The notes: generated from the sequence alone by a model not told the origin. Shown: positions 39,884-47,516, counted from the stretch's first letter. The stretch is DNA of 64,000 bases from Allomesorhizobium camelthorni (GCF_011045125.1 NZ_JAAKZF010000010.1:7501-71500); one strand, 5' to 3'. Made by a program: numbers and translations.

Positions 39884-40591
39884 ATGCCGGGCCTTGCCGA
39901 CCGCCTCGTCCAGCCCGAAATTCTCGACGGGCTCGCCGAGAAGGATCCGCGCGCGATCGCCGCCCGGCGCGACCTCGTCCTCGTCAACAGGCTGATGTTC
40001 CAGCAGGCGATCATGGCGCGGCTGCTCGGCGACCATGTTGCGTCACCGCCGCGCCGCATCCTGGAGATTGGGGCCGGCGACGGATCGTTCATGCTCGGGG
40101 TCGCGCGCCGGCTGGCTCCGCGCTGGCCGGGCGTGGAGCTGACGCTGCTCGACCGCGCCGACCTCGTGACCCCTGAGCGTCGCGCCGCTTTCGTCGAACT
40201 GGGCTGGCGAGCCAAGGCCGTTACCGCCGACATTTTCGACTGGTTTCGCGCGGCCGGAGACGTCCGCTTCGACGCCGTCACCGCCAATCTGTTCCTGCAT
40301 CATTTCGCCGATGCCGATCTCGCCCGGCTGCTTTCAAAGCTGAGACCGATCGCGCCAGTCTTCGTCGCGGCCGAGCCGCGCCGGACCGGCTTTGCACACT
40401 CGGCCTCGCGGCTGCTCTGGGCAGTCGGCGCGGGCGAGGTCGCCCGTCACGATGCGCCGGCGAGCGTGCGCGCCGGTTTTCGCGGCTCGGAACTTTCGGC
40501 GCTCTGGCCGACCAAGAGCGACCGCCTCCACGAGCGCGGCGCGGGCCTGTTCACCCATGTCTTCGCAGCGAGCCGCGCGGAGGATGAATGA
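39884..40591 (+). CDS. SAM-dependent methyltransferase of the polyketide operon
   Basis: The 235-residue class I methyltransferase has the SAM loop ILEIGAGDGSFMLGVARRL, an acidic second motif (LTLLDRADLV) and a FDAVTANLFLHHFAD motif IV-like region. It begins one base after the polyketide synthase stop and overlaps the next gene by four bases, so it is surely co-expressed. By analogy with SrsB it probably methylates a phenolic hydroxyl or ring carbon of the polyketide. The substrate is inferred. Confidence 0.88.
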   Translation: MPGLADRLVQPEILDGLAEKDPRAIAARRDLVLVNRLMFQQAIMARLLGDHVASPPRRILEIGAGDGSFMLGVARRLAPRWPGVELTLLDRADLVTPERRAAFVELGWRAKAVTADIFDWFRAAGDVRFDAVTANLFLHHFADADLARLLSKLRPIAPVFVAAEPRRTGFAHSASRLLWAVGAGEVARHDAPASVRAGFRGSELSALWPTKSDRLHERGAGLFTHVFAASRAEDE

Positions 40592-41772
40592 GCTACGACG
40601 TGGTCGTCATCGGGGCGGGTCCGGCGGGCTCTTGCGCCGCATTGGCGCTTGCCCGGCAGGGCCGCATGGTCGCCATCGTCGAGAAGGCGGAATTCCCGCG
40701 CCGCAAGGTCTGCGGCGAGTTCATCTCGGCGACCAATATCGCCCTTCTCGACAGGCTCGGCGTTGGCGAGAAATGGCGGAAAAAGGCCGGACCGGAAGTC
40801 CGGCGCGTCGGACTTTTCGCCGGCGACCGGTGTGTGACGGCAGCCATGCCGCCCGCCGGAGACCGCGGCTACGGGCGGGCGCTGGGACGCGACATTCTGG
40901 ATAACCTTCTGCTCGCAGCGGCGCGAGAAGCCGGCGCGACTGTGTTCCAGCCGTTCCGCGCGACAGACATCATTTTCGCGGGCGAAAACGCCAGCATCGT
41001 GCGGATCGCGTCGCGTGATCGCGAATTGGAACTTCAAACTCCGGTCGTGATCGCGGCGCATGGCTCGTGGGAGCCGGGCGGCCTGCCGAGCCATTTGCCG
41101 AAGCGCAACCATCCCTCCGACCTTCTCGGCTTCAAGGCGCATTTCCGGCGTTCCGCCCTGCCCGCCGATCTGATGCCGCTGCTGGTGTTTCCCGGCGGCT
41201 ATGGCGGCATGGTGATCGCCCACAATGGCAGGCTGTCGCTGTCTTGCTGCATACGCCGCGACCGGCTGGCCGAAATGCGCCGGGCGCAGGGCGGCTCGGC
41301 GGCCGAGGCGGTGCACCGGCATATCATGGCGTCCTGCAAAGGCGTTCGCGAGGCGATCGGTCACGCCTTGCTGGATGGACAGTGGCTCGCCGCCGGACCG
41401 ATCCGGCCGGGCATCCGCCCATGCTTTGCCGACGGCATTTTCCGCGCCGGCAACTGCGCCGGCGAATCGCATCCGATCATCGCCGAGGGCATTTCCATGG
41501 CGCTGCAGTCCGGCTGGCTGCTCGCCGCCGCGCTGACCGGCGTCGATGTTCATGACCATTCCGCCCGCGAAGCCGCCGCGAAACTCTATTCGGCGGCCTG
41601 GCTGCGGCAGTTCTCGACCCGCATCCATGCCGCCGCGGCCTTTGCGGCCGTCGCGCTCAACCCGGCTGGCGCGCAGGCGATGGGCCCTTTGGTCGGCTTG
41701 CTGCCGGGTATTCTGCCGCTCGGTGCAGCGCTCAGCGGCAAGACCAAGGCGCTGGGCAGTGTATCGGTTTGA
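40588..41772 (+). CDS. FAD-dependent oxidoreductase of the polyketide operon
   Basis: The 394-residue flavoprotein belongs to the geranylgeranyl-reductase/PHBH-like group. The dinucleotide motif GAGPAGSCAALALARQGRMVAIVEK lies at the N-terminus. The RRKVCGEFIS segment and a second FAD motif (AGNCAGESHPIIAEGISMAL) are present. In comparable operons such a flavoprotein hydroxylates the aromatic ring to give a hydroquinone or quinone, so it is probably the last tailoring step after the synthase and methyltransferase. A reductase role cannot be excluded from sequence. Confidence 0.88.
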   Translation: MSYDVVVIGAGPAGSCAALALARQGRMVAIVEKAEFPRRKVCGEFISATNIALLDRLGVGEKWRKKAGPEVRRVGLFAGDRCVTAAMPPAGDRGYGRALGRDILDNLLLAAAREAGATVFQPFRATDIIFAGENASIVRIASRDRELELQTPVVIAAHGSWEPGGLPSHLPKRNHPSDLLGFKAHFRRSALPADLMPLLVFPGGYGGMVIAHNGRLSLSCCIRRDRLAEMRRAQGGSAAEAVHRHIMASCKGVREAIGHALLDGQWLAAGPIRPGIRPCFADGIFRAGNCAGESHPIIAEGISMALQSGWLLAAALTGVDVHDHSAREAAAKLYSAAWLRQFSTRIHAAAAFAAVALNPAGAQAMGPLVGLLPGILPLGAALSGKTKALGSVSV

Positions 41773-41877
41773 ATTTAAGCTCTGGTAGACAGCGGTCGCT
41801 CGATCATTCCCTTTTCCGAGGCCGGACTAGGCCATCGAACCATCAATTCATTCATAAGCTAAGAGCTTAGGGACACA

Positions 41878-42564
41878 TTATCGCTTCCGCCAAGAAGCGA
41901 TTTCCTTTGTAAGTTCAGGATCGCTCGCTAGATTCTCGATTGCCTGCTTCGCCAACTGACTCGTGTTCCTGCGCTTCTTCAGCGCCGACAGCAGCAGCAC
42001 GCGGCTTTCGCCGTGTGCGCAGTCCTTGGCGAGTGCAATCAGTTCGGGCAACGTCGCATCCGTGGCCGCGACGGACAAGGCGCAGGCCAAGCCATCCTTG
42101 GCCCCCGACCGGTATTCCTTGGTATCCCCGGGTCCTAAGATACCCTTGCCCATTGGAGCCTTGCGGTACTCCTCAACCAAAACCGGCCAGGCCTCATGGA
42201 CCTCCATTTCGGGAACAGCAAGGGCGCGGGCGATTCCTTCCCTCGTCCGATCCGAATAGCAACGTAATAGATGCTTGAGCAGAATGGGAATTGCTTGGGG
42301 ATACGGCGACGAACTATTCGCCAAGTCCCAAACTGAATTAACATCCCGACCTACCCCTCGCAAATCGGCCAAGATCGGCTCTTCTTCTATTCTCAAACGA
42401 GCCGCACGCTCCATCCTCTCTTGTTCGTTTTCCTTGTTGATTTCCCGCAGCCGCGCCTTTTCATCATCGGTCAACGCCAGTCGCGAGAATTGCTCTGCCG
42501 TCAGATGCCATAGTTCCTTGTCGGTCAACGGCGCGCGCCCGGGGAAACGTCGCTTTGCCGCCAT
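41878..42564 (-). CDS. Hypothetical helical protein
   Basis: The 228-residue product starts at ATG 42564 (MAAKRRFPGRAPLTDKELWHLTAEQFSRLALTDDEKARLREI); the longer frame upstream looks non-coding. After a charged N-terminal helix the sequence is mostly helical, with repeated units such as QAIPILLKHLLRCYSDRTREGIARALAV and SRVLLLSALKKRRN. These are reminiscent of HEAT-like or immunity-protein folds. I do not recognise the family. It stands alone beyond the polyketide operon, on the opposite strand. Confidence 0.65.
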   Translation of the reverse strand: MAAKRRFPGRAPLTDKELWHLTAEQFSRLALTDDEKARLREINKENEQERMERAARLRIEEEPILADLRGVGRDVNSVWDLANSSSPYPQAIPILLKHLLRCYSDRTREGIARALAVPEMEVHEAWPVLVEEYRKAPMGKGILGPGDTKEYRSGAKDGLACALSVAATDATLPELIALAKDCAHGESRVLLLSALKKRRNTSQLAKQAIENLASDPELTKEIASWRKR

Positions 42565-42883
42565 GATTAGGTATCTCCAGATGATGATAAAGCTGCTATC
42601 GATAGCGTCCTTCAACGGACCAGATAGCTTTGTATTTTGACGCGTGTAAAGGTCGAAGCGTAGACCTTGCGTCTGAACCTGGTTCAAATAGTCGCGCAGC
42701 CATCACTAGACACGCTGGGTGATATCGGCGAGCGGCGGCTATGGGTCGTGTGAGCCGAAATAGAACCAAGATCCCGCCTGACAGGCCTCGTCCTCCGGCA
42801 TGGAAATCAGCGTTAATGGAACGTTTATCCAACCGTGAAAAATTGACGGAACAGCGTCGGCTTGAGGGCAAGGGAGAATAAGC
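42565..42883. other. Gene-free region
   Basis: These 319 bases lie between two divergent starts (hypothetical 42564 and small membrane protein 42884). I find no supported coding sequence. The only obvious landmark is the purine-rich AGGGAGAATAAGC just before ATG 42884. Confidence 0.4.
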
Positions 42884-43144
42884 ATGGACTCCATAACTGA
42901 ATGGGGCGCGCTGCGCATCACGCTGCTGTTCGGCGCCGCGGCGGTGGCGCTGGCGCTGATCGCCGCACCGCTGCTCGAAAGCCGGAGCGGATCGGGTCAT
43001 GCGCGCAATGCCGGCGTCGACCTGATGAGCACCGGGAGCATAGGCGGCGCGACCAGCTACACCATCCGCAGGAGCGTGCTGCAACCGTCGCCGGACGCAA
43101 TCTGCATCATCCGCAGCGATGGCGCGCGCAGCGGCGATTGCTGA
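42884..43144 (+). CDS. Small membrane protein, hypothetical
   Basis: The 86-residue product has one transmembrane helix (ALRITLLFGAAAVALALIAAPLL), then a soluble tail with SIGGATSYTIRRSVLQPSPDAICIIRSDG. An AGGGAGAATAAGC ribosome site precedes ATG 42884. The tail's TSYTIRRSVLQ pattern is familiar to me from small Rhizobiales proteins near pilin genes, but no function is assigned. It lies 86 bases upstream of the Flp pilin gene and may share its transcript. Confidence 0.65.
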   Translation: MDSITEWGALRITLLFGAAAVALALIAAPLLESRSGSGHARNAGVDLMSTGSIGGATSYTIRRSVLQPSPDAICIIRSDGARSGDC

Positions 43145-43195
43145 AGCGCGGCTTCACCGGCTGTTAAGCCTGCCGCGTTAACCTTTCTTAACAGG

Positions 43196-43211
43196 TTTAC
43201 CCTAGGGTAAA
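43196..43211. promoter_or_regulatory. 16-bp perfect palindrome upstream of the pilin gene
   Basis: TTTACCCTAGGGTAAA is a perfect palindrome 20 bases before the pilin start. It is preceded by repeated TTAAC units. It is a candidate protein-binding site, or a hairpin in the leader. No known regulator is implied. Confidence 0.45.
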
Positions 43212-43230
43212 GGCAAAGGGGTTACGACCT

Positions 43231-43410
43231 ATGCGGCTACTGATCCGGCGATTTCTCAAGGACGACTCGGCCGCAACGGCGATCGAATACGGGCTGATCG
43301 CGACGGTTATATCATTGGCTATTTTCGGTAGCGTCGGCAGCTTCGCCGACATGCTGGAAGTGCTCTGGGGCAACAATAGCAACAAGCTTGTGGAAGCTTT
43401 CAACCAGTAG
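43231..43410 (+). CDS. Flp family type IVb pilin
   Basis: This short gene encodes 59 residues. It opens MRLLIRRFLKDDSAATAIEYGLIATVISLAIFGSV. ATAIEYGLIA is the Flp pre-pilin cleavage and assembly motif (glutamate and tyrosine five and six residues into the mature helix), and the hydrophobic helix follows directly. The rest (FADMLEVLWGNNSNKLVEAFNQ) is typical in length. Flp pilins form Tad pili for surface attachment. No cpa/tad assembly genes are nearby, so this is an orphan pilin that would rely on machinery encoded elsewhere. Confidence 0.9.
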   Translation: MRLLIRRFLKDDSAATAIEYGLIATVISLAIFGSVGSFADMLEVLWGNNSNKLVEAFNQ

Positions 43411-43434
43411 GATTGGCCCGCACAAGGCTGCCGG

Positions 43435-44307
43435 TTACTGTTCTTTCCCGTCGCCGAGCACCCTTGTCAGCGAAACCTGCGCCGAGCCTGGCTTCAGCGG
43501 CTTCTGCTGCGATGGGTCGGGCGCCCAGCCCGACATCCACACCAGCGAAAACGTCGCCCTGATCCGCCCGTCCGCATCGGAATGGCGCTCGGCATAGATT
43601 TGCGCCGCACGGGCAAACAGCGTCCGCGTTGCAGGCCGCCGGGAGCGCGCCTCAAGCGCGTTGGTGGCGCCCATGCCGCGCAAATCCGCCATCAGCCCGA
43701 ACAGATTGTCGTAACGCACCGTCACCGTCTCGACATCGGCGACCGGCAGCGCGAAGCCGGCCCGCTGCAGCAGCGCGCCGGCATCACGGACATCGGTGAA
43801 CGGGATGACGCGCGGGCTTGCGCCGCCATGGAGTTCGACCTCGGCCGCCAGCAGCGAGTCGCGCAATTCGGAAAGCGTCGCCGCGCCGGCCATGCAGCCC
43901 AGGAACAGCCCGTCGGGCTTCAGCGCGCGGCGGATCTGCACAAGCATGCCGGGAATGTCGTTCGCCTCCTGCAGCGCCAGCAGCGAAACCGCAAGGTCGA
44001 TGCTGCCCGCCTCCAGCGGCAGGTGTTCGGGCGCGGCCACCATGCCCGGTTCGCCGGCAAGGAACGCCGCGTCCGCCTCGATCCGGATCACCTCGTCGGC
44101 CTTGCCGCTGGCCAGCACCGCGTCGCGCGCCGCCGGCGTCACGCAATAGAGCGTCGCGGCTTTCTTGAAGCGCCGCTCGACAGCCGAAAGGCGTTCGCCA
44201 AGATCTTCCGCCGCGCGCTCCATCAGGAAATCAGCGCCCGGAACGACCTGCGCCAGCGCCCGGCGCTTGCGCGCGATGGAAAGTTCCGTATCGAACAGCT
44301 TCTGCAA
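43435..44307 (-). CDS. SAM-dependent methyltransferase (BioC/NDUFAF5-like)
   Basis: The 290-residue class I methyltransferase probably starts at TTG 44307 (LQKLFDTELSIARKRRALAQVVPGADFLMERAAEDLGERL) behind an AAAAGGAA ribosome site; no ATG fits. The N-terminal 'LFD..L...RR.RA' helix and SAM-fold core (LPLEAGSIDLAVSLLALQEANDIPGMLVQIRRALKPDGLFLG) match the alphaproteobacterial relatives of NDUFAF5 and BioC. It is encoded divergently from comF in Rhizobiales, as here. NDUFAF5 hydroxylates a complex I arginine in mitochondria; the bacterial role is not proven. Confidence 0.85.
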   Translation of the reverse strand: MQKLFDTELSIARKRRALAQVVPGADFLMERAAEDLGERLSAVERRFKKAATLYCVTPAARDAVLASGKADEVIRIEADAAFLAGEPGMVAAPEHLPLEAGSIDLAVSLLALQEANDIPGMLVQIRRALKPDGLFLGCMAGAATLSELRDSLLAAEVELHGGASPRVIPFTDVRDAGALLQRAGFALPVADVETVTVRYDNLFGLMADLRGMGATNALEARSRRPATRTLFARAAQIYAERHSDADGRIRATFSLVWMSGWAPDPSQQKPLKPGSAQVSLTRVLGDGKEQ

Positions 44308-44403
44308 CGGGACAGAATTCCTTTTGAGGCTCGAACCAAGGGCGCTGCGCTTCCCAGCGCTTCTGCTATGGTCGGTCAACGCAGCAACCTCGTGGCCGAT
44401 CCG

Positions 44404-44841
44404 ATGCCAGAGATCAAGTCGCTTGCCCTGTCCGCCATGCGATGGCCGGCGCAAATATTGTTTCCGCCGGTCTGCGCCGGCTGCCGCCGCCATGTCTCGC
44501 AGCCGGGCGCGCTCTGCGCCGCCTGCTGGCCCAACCTCAAATTCCTGGAAAAACCGTGGTGCGCGGTGATGGGAACGCCGTTCTCGCAGGATATGGGCGA
44601 AGGCTTCCTGTCGGCCGAGGCTATCGCCAATCCGCCTCCTTTCGAGCGGGCGCGCTCCGCGGTCGCCTATTCCGGCGTGGCGCGGCGGATGGTGCAGGGC
44701 CTGAAATACCACGACCGGACCGATCTCGCGCCATGGATGGCGCGCTGGATGCTGAGGGCGGGCGCAGAACTCCTTGCGGATGCCGATGTCGTCGTGCCGG
44801 TGCCGCTGCACTGGCGGCGCTTACATCTACTAAGTTGTTGA
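44404..44841 (+). pseudogene. comF: comF, 5' part, truncated by prophage integration
   Basis: ComF-family phosphoribosyltransferase-like proteins run to about 240 residues. Here ATG 44404 (alternative ATG 44368) opens MPEIKSLALSAMRWPAQILFPPVCAGC. The double-zinc-finger cysteine pairs follow (CAGC and CAAC), then YSGVARRMVQGLKYHDRTDLAPWMARWM and DVVVPVPLHWRR. At that point, normally followed by the rest of the phosphoribosyltransferase domain, the homology stops and the frame runs LHLLSC-stop into AT-rich phage DNA. The PRPP-binding half is missing and presumably lies beyond the right end of the prophage. Confidence 0.88.
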
Positions 44842-45062
44842 TTTTGCTATATCTATCCGAATTATACCATATCGACAAACATAACGAATTCGGTTGATAG
44901 TATGGGCGGGCTTGGTGGACGCAGCGGCACGTTGCCTGAACCCGCCGCATCGGATGTTGCCGAAACGGTTCGCCGCCACGTCCAGCCCTTAAGTGTACGC
45001 GGGCAGCGGCGGAATTGAGGCCGCGGAACAAATCCCGCCACACGCAGTTTGGAAGGCTAGTA

Positions 45063-45133
45063 GGCGCCGCCGGTACCCCTCCAAGGCGCCGAACAGCCCG
45101 CCGCGTGATTACCCCCTCTGCGGCGGGCTTTTT
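45063..45133 (+). ncRNA. Candidate small RNA end: two hairpins with C-rich loops and intrinsic terminator
   Basis: The first hairpin is GGCGCC (45063-45068) pairing with GGCGCC (45085-45090) around a loop containing CCCCTCC. The second is AGCCCGCCGC (45095-45104) with GCGGCGGGCT (45120-45129) around GTGATTACCCCCTCT, followed by TTTTT on the plus strand. No protein gene lies upstream on the plus strand since comF. The terminator therefore either ends read-through from comF or closes a small RNA. The stem matches the final stem of the RNA at 47.6 kb with compensating changes. Confidence 0.45.
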
Positions 45134-45442
45134 CTACCGCCTGCGCTTCACAATCTTGCCCGGCTTAGGAACGCGGTCCACATCGCCGATCAGGATTCCA
45201 GCCTCTGCAGCAGCCTCGCGGAACGCTTGGCGGGCATCGTCCGACTCGCCGATGCCCTTAAGCGCATTGAGACAGGCCTGCCTGGCCGCGCGGGCCTTCA
45301 GACCGTCCCTCGTAGCTTCGGGCCATTCGTAGAGTAGCCATTCGGCGGCCTCTCTCGCGCTGCCTATGTTTTGCACTTGGCCGGCGCGCACACCGTGCAC
45401 GCATACCGCCCGGTCGAACGGCTTGTCTTTCACTGTGGCCAC
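45134..45442 (-). CDS. DUF982 domain-containing protein
   Basis: The 102-residue product probably starts at GTG 45442. The DUF982 pattern is visible: VQNIGSAREAAEWLLYEWPE, then a helix with ARRACLNAL-like RAARQACLNALKGIGESDDARQAFREAAAEAGILI. DUF982 proteins are small, nearly confined to Rhizobiales, often in several copies, and without known function. A second copy lies just upstream on the same strand. Termination may involve the hairpin immediately past its stop, although the T-run there serves the other strand. Confidence 0.75.
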   Translation of the reverse strand: MATVKDKPFDRAVCVHGVRAGQVQNIGSAREAAEWLLYEWPEATRDGLKARAARQACLNALKGIGESDDARQAFREAAAEAGILIGDVDRVPKPGKIVKRRR

Positions 45443-45659
45443 ACTCGCACGCCGAAAAATAGACCGGCGCTACCTCCACCCCCGCAAGCCCGAGGCAGCG
45501 CCAGTCCATACAGTACGCGCCCCCCGGCGCAAGGCCAAACGCTCTCGGGTTTCTCCCGCCCTAAAGTGATCAGCGACACTATTTGCCGCTGACCAAATGG
45601 TAAAATCAAGCGGCTCCCGCAGAGATTCCTCTGCTGTGTCTAGAGGGCAACTAACATTT

Positions 45660-45902
45660 CTAGCGGACCAGAATGCGCGCTTCCTTGGCCGCGGCTTCGA
45701 ACGCCTGCCGGGCCTCGTCAATATCGACGTCCCCCAGGAGCGCCTTGATGAGTGTTTCGGCTGCGCGCTCGCAGGTCCGATCATGCAGCGGCCAGTCGTC
45801 AGACATCAAAATCTGTGCGGCCTGTTCCAGCGAGTTCACGTTGATCCGCTCCCGTCCCAAGAGCAGGCGGACTTCCGGGTAAAACCACGTGCGCTTGGCC
45901 AT
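45660..45902 (-). CDS. DUF982 domain-containing protein
   Basis: The 80-residue product starts at ATG 45902 (MAKRTWFYPEVRLLLGRERINVNSLEQAAQIL). The C-terminal DIDEARQAFEAAAKEARILV matches DDARQAFREAAAEAGILI of the neighbouring DUF982 protein, so the two are paralogues. The ATG overlaps the stop codon (TGATG) of a decayed upstream frame that looks like an SRAP peptidase tail, suggesting it was once the second gene of that operon. Function unknown. Confidence 0.75.
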   Translation of the reverse strand: MAKRTWFYPEVRLLLGRERINVNSLEQAAQILMSDDWPLHDRTCERAAETLIKALLGDVDIDEARQAFEAAAKEARILVR

Positions 45903-46055
45903 CACTCGAACAGGTCCGCTGGCGGCGCCGGGTCCAGAATGTCCGGCGTATCGTTGTTGTAGTTACCAACCTTCCCGGTTGATCCGCCACATCGTCATAA
46001 GGTCCGCCGGGAACGGCTCTCTGTGAGAGGTGTTATAGACGTAACGACTCTCTAC
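45902..46055 (-). pseudogene. Remnant of an SRAP (YedK/DUF159) family gene, 3' end with frameshift
   Basis: Reading the minus strand, one frame gives REPFPADLMTMWRINREGW-stop and the overlapping frame continues VGNYNNDTPDILDPAPPADLFE-stop. Removing one G from the GAAGG run joins them into MTMWRINREVGNYNNDTPDILDP. This resembles the 'M.mWpvs..VN..rND.p.lleP' end of SOS-response-associated peptidases (abasic-site DNA-protein crosslinking enzymes). The upstream two thirds are missing, replaced by the AT-rich sequence that holds the next gene. The family identification rests on this short tail only. Confidence 0.45.
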
Positions 46056-46103
46056 TCAAATACACTGGGAGGATTTCAGAAAGATCCCGAAAGGAGGTCG
46101 CGA

Positions 46104-46682
46104 ATGTCTGACCACAATAGCGTATGGCTCGGCCGGATAAACACTTTGTGTGCAGTTGTGGGAGCAGGTGCGGCCATTTGGATTCCAATTGTATTACATA
46201 ACAACGCACAACGAAGTAGAAATAACGATAACCATATTGCTCAACAGACTCGGACTTGGCAGGTAATGGACGAACTCGACCAACGAATATCAGCCATAAT
46301 CGGCAAAAAGATAACATTGGATAAAAGGAATAAAGTTTCCGATGCCGAATCGTTCACATCTCGGTACATAGACGACGATAAAAATAGAGATGTGCAATTG
46401 CAAGTATTCAGACTTTTAAATCTATATGAGTCCATTTGTACCGGAGCCGAGGTGGGACTATTATCCAAAGAAATAATTGAAAAAATGAGAGGCGATGCGC
46501 TAAGAGAAACGTGGCGAGATTACCGCTCCTACATTTCAGATCATCGAAAGAAAGAACCTTCTACTAGGAGAGCTTGGGATAGTTGCGATGTTTGGATCGC
46601 TCAGGAATCTTCGTCCCTACCCATCCCCCTTGCAACTTCGACGAAAGCCGCATCGCCGGGAGTCCCGAACGACAATCGTTAG
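46104..46682 (+). CDS. DUF4760-like membrane protein
   Basis: The 192-residue product starts at ATG 46104 behind a perfect AAAGGAGGT site. One N-terminal transmembrane helix (INTLCAVVGAGAAIWIPIVL) is followed by a charged region. A DUF4760-like helical domain comes next (VFRLLNLYESICTGAEVGLLSKEIIEKMRGDALRETWRDYRSYISDHRK). The gene is distinctly AT-rich (runs such as AAAATAGAGATG) against the GC-rich surroundings, so it was probably acquired separately. Cargo genes of this sort in prophages sometimes protect against other phages, but no evidence here shows that. Confidence 0.65.
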   Translation: MSDHNSVWLGRINTLCAVVGAGAAIWIPIVLHNNAQRSRNNDNHIAQQTRTWQVMDELDQRISAIIGKKITLDKRNKVSDAESFTSRYIDDDKNRDVQLQVFRLLNLYESICTGAEVGLLSKEIIEKMRGDALRETWRDYRSYISDHRKKEPSTRRAWDSCDVWIAQESSSLPIPLATSTKAASPGVPNDNR

Positions 46683-46971
46683 AAATAATGAGTAAATCTA
46701 CGATTCGCTGATTCAAATGGATGCGCCGCCTCCGGACAACGGCGATGCGAACCGGACCGCCCGCATTGAGCGTTTCCATCCCGGCAGAGCGGCAAGCACC
46801 AACTCCAAGACTGCTACTCGTCACGCCATATAACTTTTCGCGCCAGGCGCACTTCCGCAAGCCGCCTCACGCGAATCTCCTGCGCTCGCTGCGGCGCGAT
46901 TCACGGCCTTCGCAATTGCCCTCCCCTCCAATCGCGGCTAAAGACTTCCCGCAAATTTGAGGGAGAACAAA

Positions 46972-47436
46972 ATGACCGAGAAGAACGATTTCCAAATTGA
47001 GCTAACGGCCGACATTGTAGCCGCTTACGTGAAGAACAACCCAGTGCCTGTCTCTGCCCTACCGGATCTGATTGCCAGCGTAGCAGCATCACTCAACGGC
47101 CTCGTCAACGGCACCGCACCTGCCGAGGTAGTTGAACCGCAGAAGCCCGCTGTGCCGGTCAAGAAGTCAGTGACGCCAGACTATATTATCTCGTTAGAAG
47201 ACGGCACACGGTTCAAGTCGCTGAAGCGCCATCTCATGAGCAGCCACGGCATGACGCCGGACGAATACCGGGCGAAATGGAACTTGCCAAAGGATTATCC
47301 AATGGTCGCGCCGAACTATGCCGCTGCGCGCTCGGACATGGCCAAAGCGATCGGTCTTGGCAGGAAGCCCGCCGAAAAGCCGAAGGCTAAGCCCACCGCC
47401 ACTGGCGCGAAGCGCGGCCGCAAGAAAGCTGCTTAA
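46972..47436 (+). CDS. Ros/MucR family transcriptional regulator without zinc-binding cysteines
   Basis: The 154-residue regulator starts at ATG 46972 behind GAGGGAGAAC. The N-terminal half has the MucR oligomerisation-type opening (LTADIVAAYVKNNPVPVSALPDLIASVAASL). The DNA-binding domain reads YIISLEDGTRFKSLKRHLMSSHGMTPDEYRAKWNLPKDYPMVAPNYAAARS. In Ros the two zinc cysteines precede this helix (C-x2-C); here they are Ser and Asp. The C-terminus is Lys/Pro/Ala rich. Mesorhizobium homologues that fold without zinc are known, and this one may be similar. Ros/MucR proteins bind AT-rich DNA and repress surface and virulence genes. The small RNA starts about 80 bases after its stop. Confidence 0.88.
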   Translation: MTEKNDFQIELTADIVAAYVKNNPVPVSALPDLIASVAASLNGLVNGTAPAEVVEPQKPAVPVKKSVTPDYIISLEDGTRFKSLKRHLMSSHGMTPDEYRAKWNLPKDYPMVAPNYAAARSDMAKAIGLGRKPAEKPKAKPTATGAKRGRKKAA

Positions 47437-47474
47437 CCGGGGCTTGCGGCCTTTTCGCAGCCGCGATAAATTTA

Positions 47475-47510
47475 TTGTGCATTGCGGGACAGGATGAGCG
47501 TCCGTAAATT
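47475..47510 (+). promoter_or_regulatory. Candidate sigma-70-like promoter of the small RNA
   Basis: TTGCGG (47482-47487) and TAAATT (47505-47510) are separated by 17 bases. They would place a transcript start near 47517, directly before the first hairpin of the RNA. This is inference from spacing; the -10 match is weak. Confidence 0.35.
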
Positions 47511-47516
47511 TTAGCA

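Noticed and set aside
44821-45133. tRNA or tmRNA gene as the prophage attachment site
   Set aside because: No cloverleaf or 3' tRNA segment is visible. The junction is inside comF.
45258-45509. Cysteine-containing minus-strand frame (YFSACECGHSE) upstream of the DUF982 gene
   Set aside because: It overlaps the DUF982 gene in another frame. The zinc-ribbon-like look is too short to support a gene.
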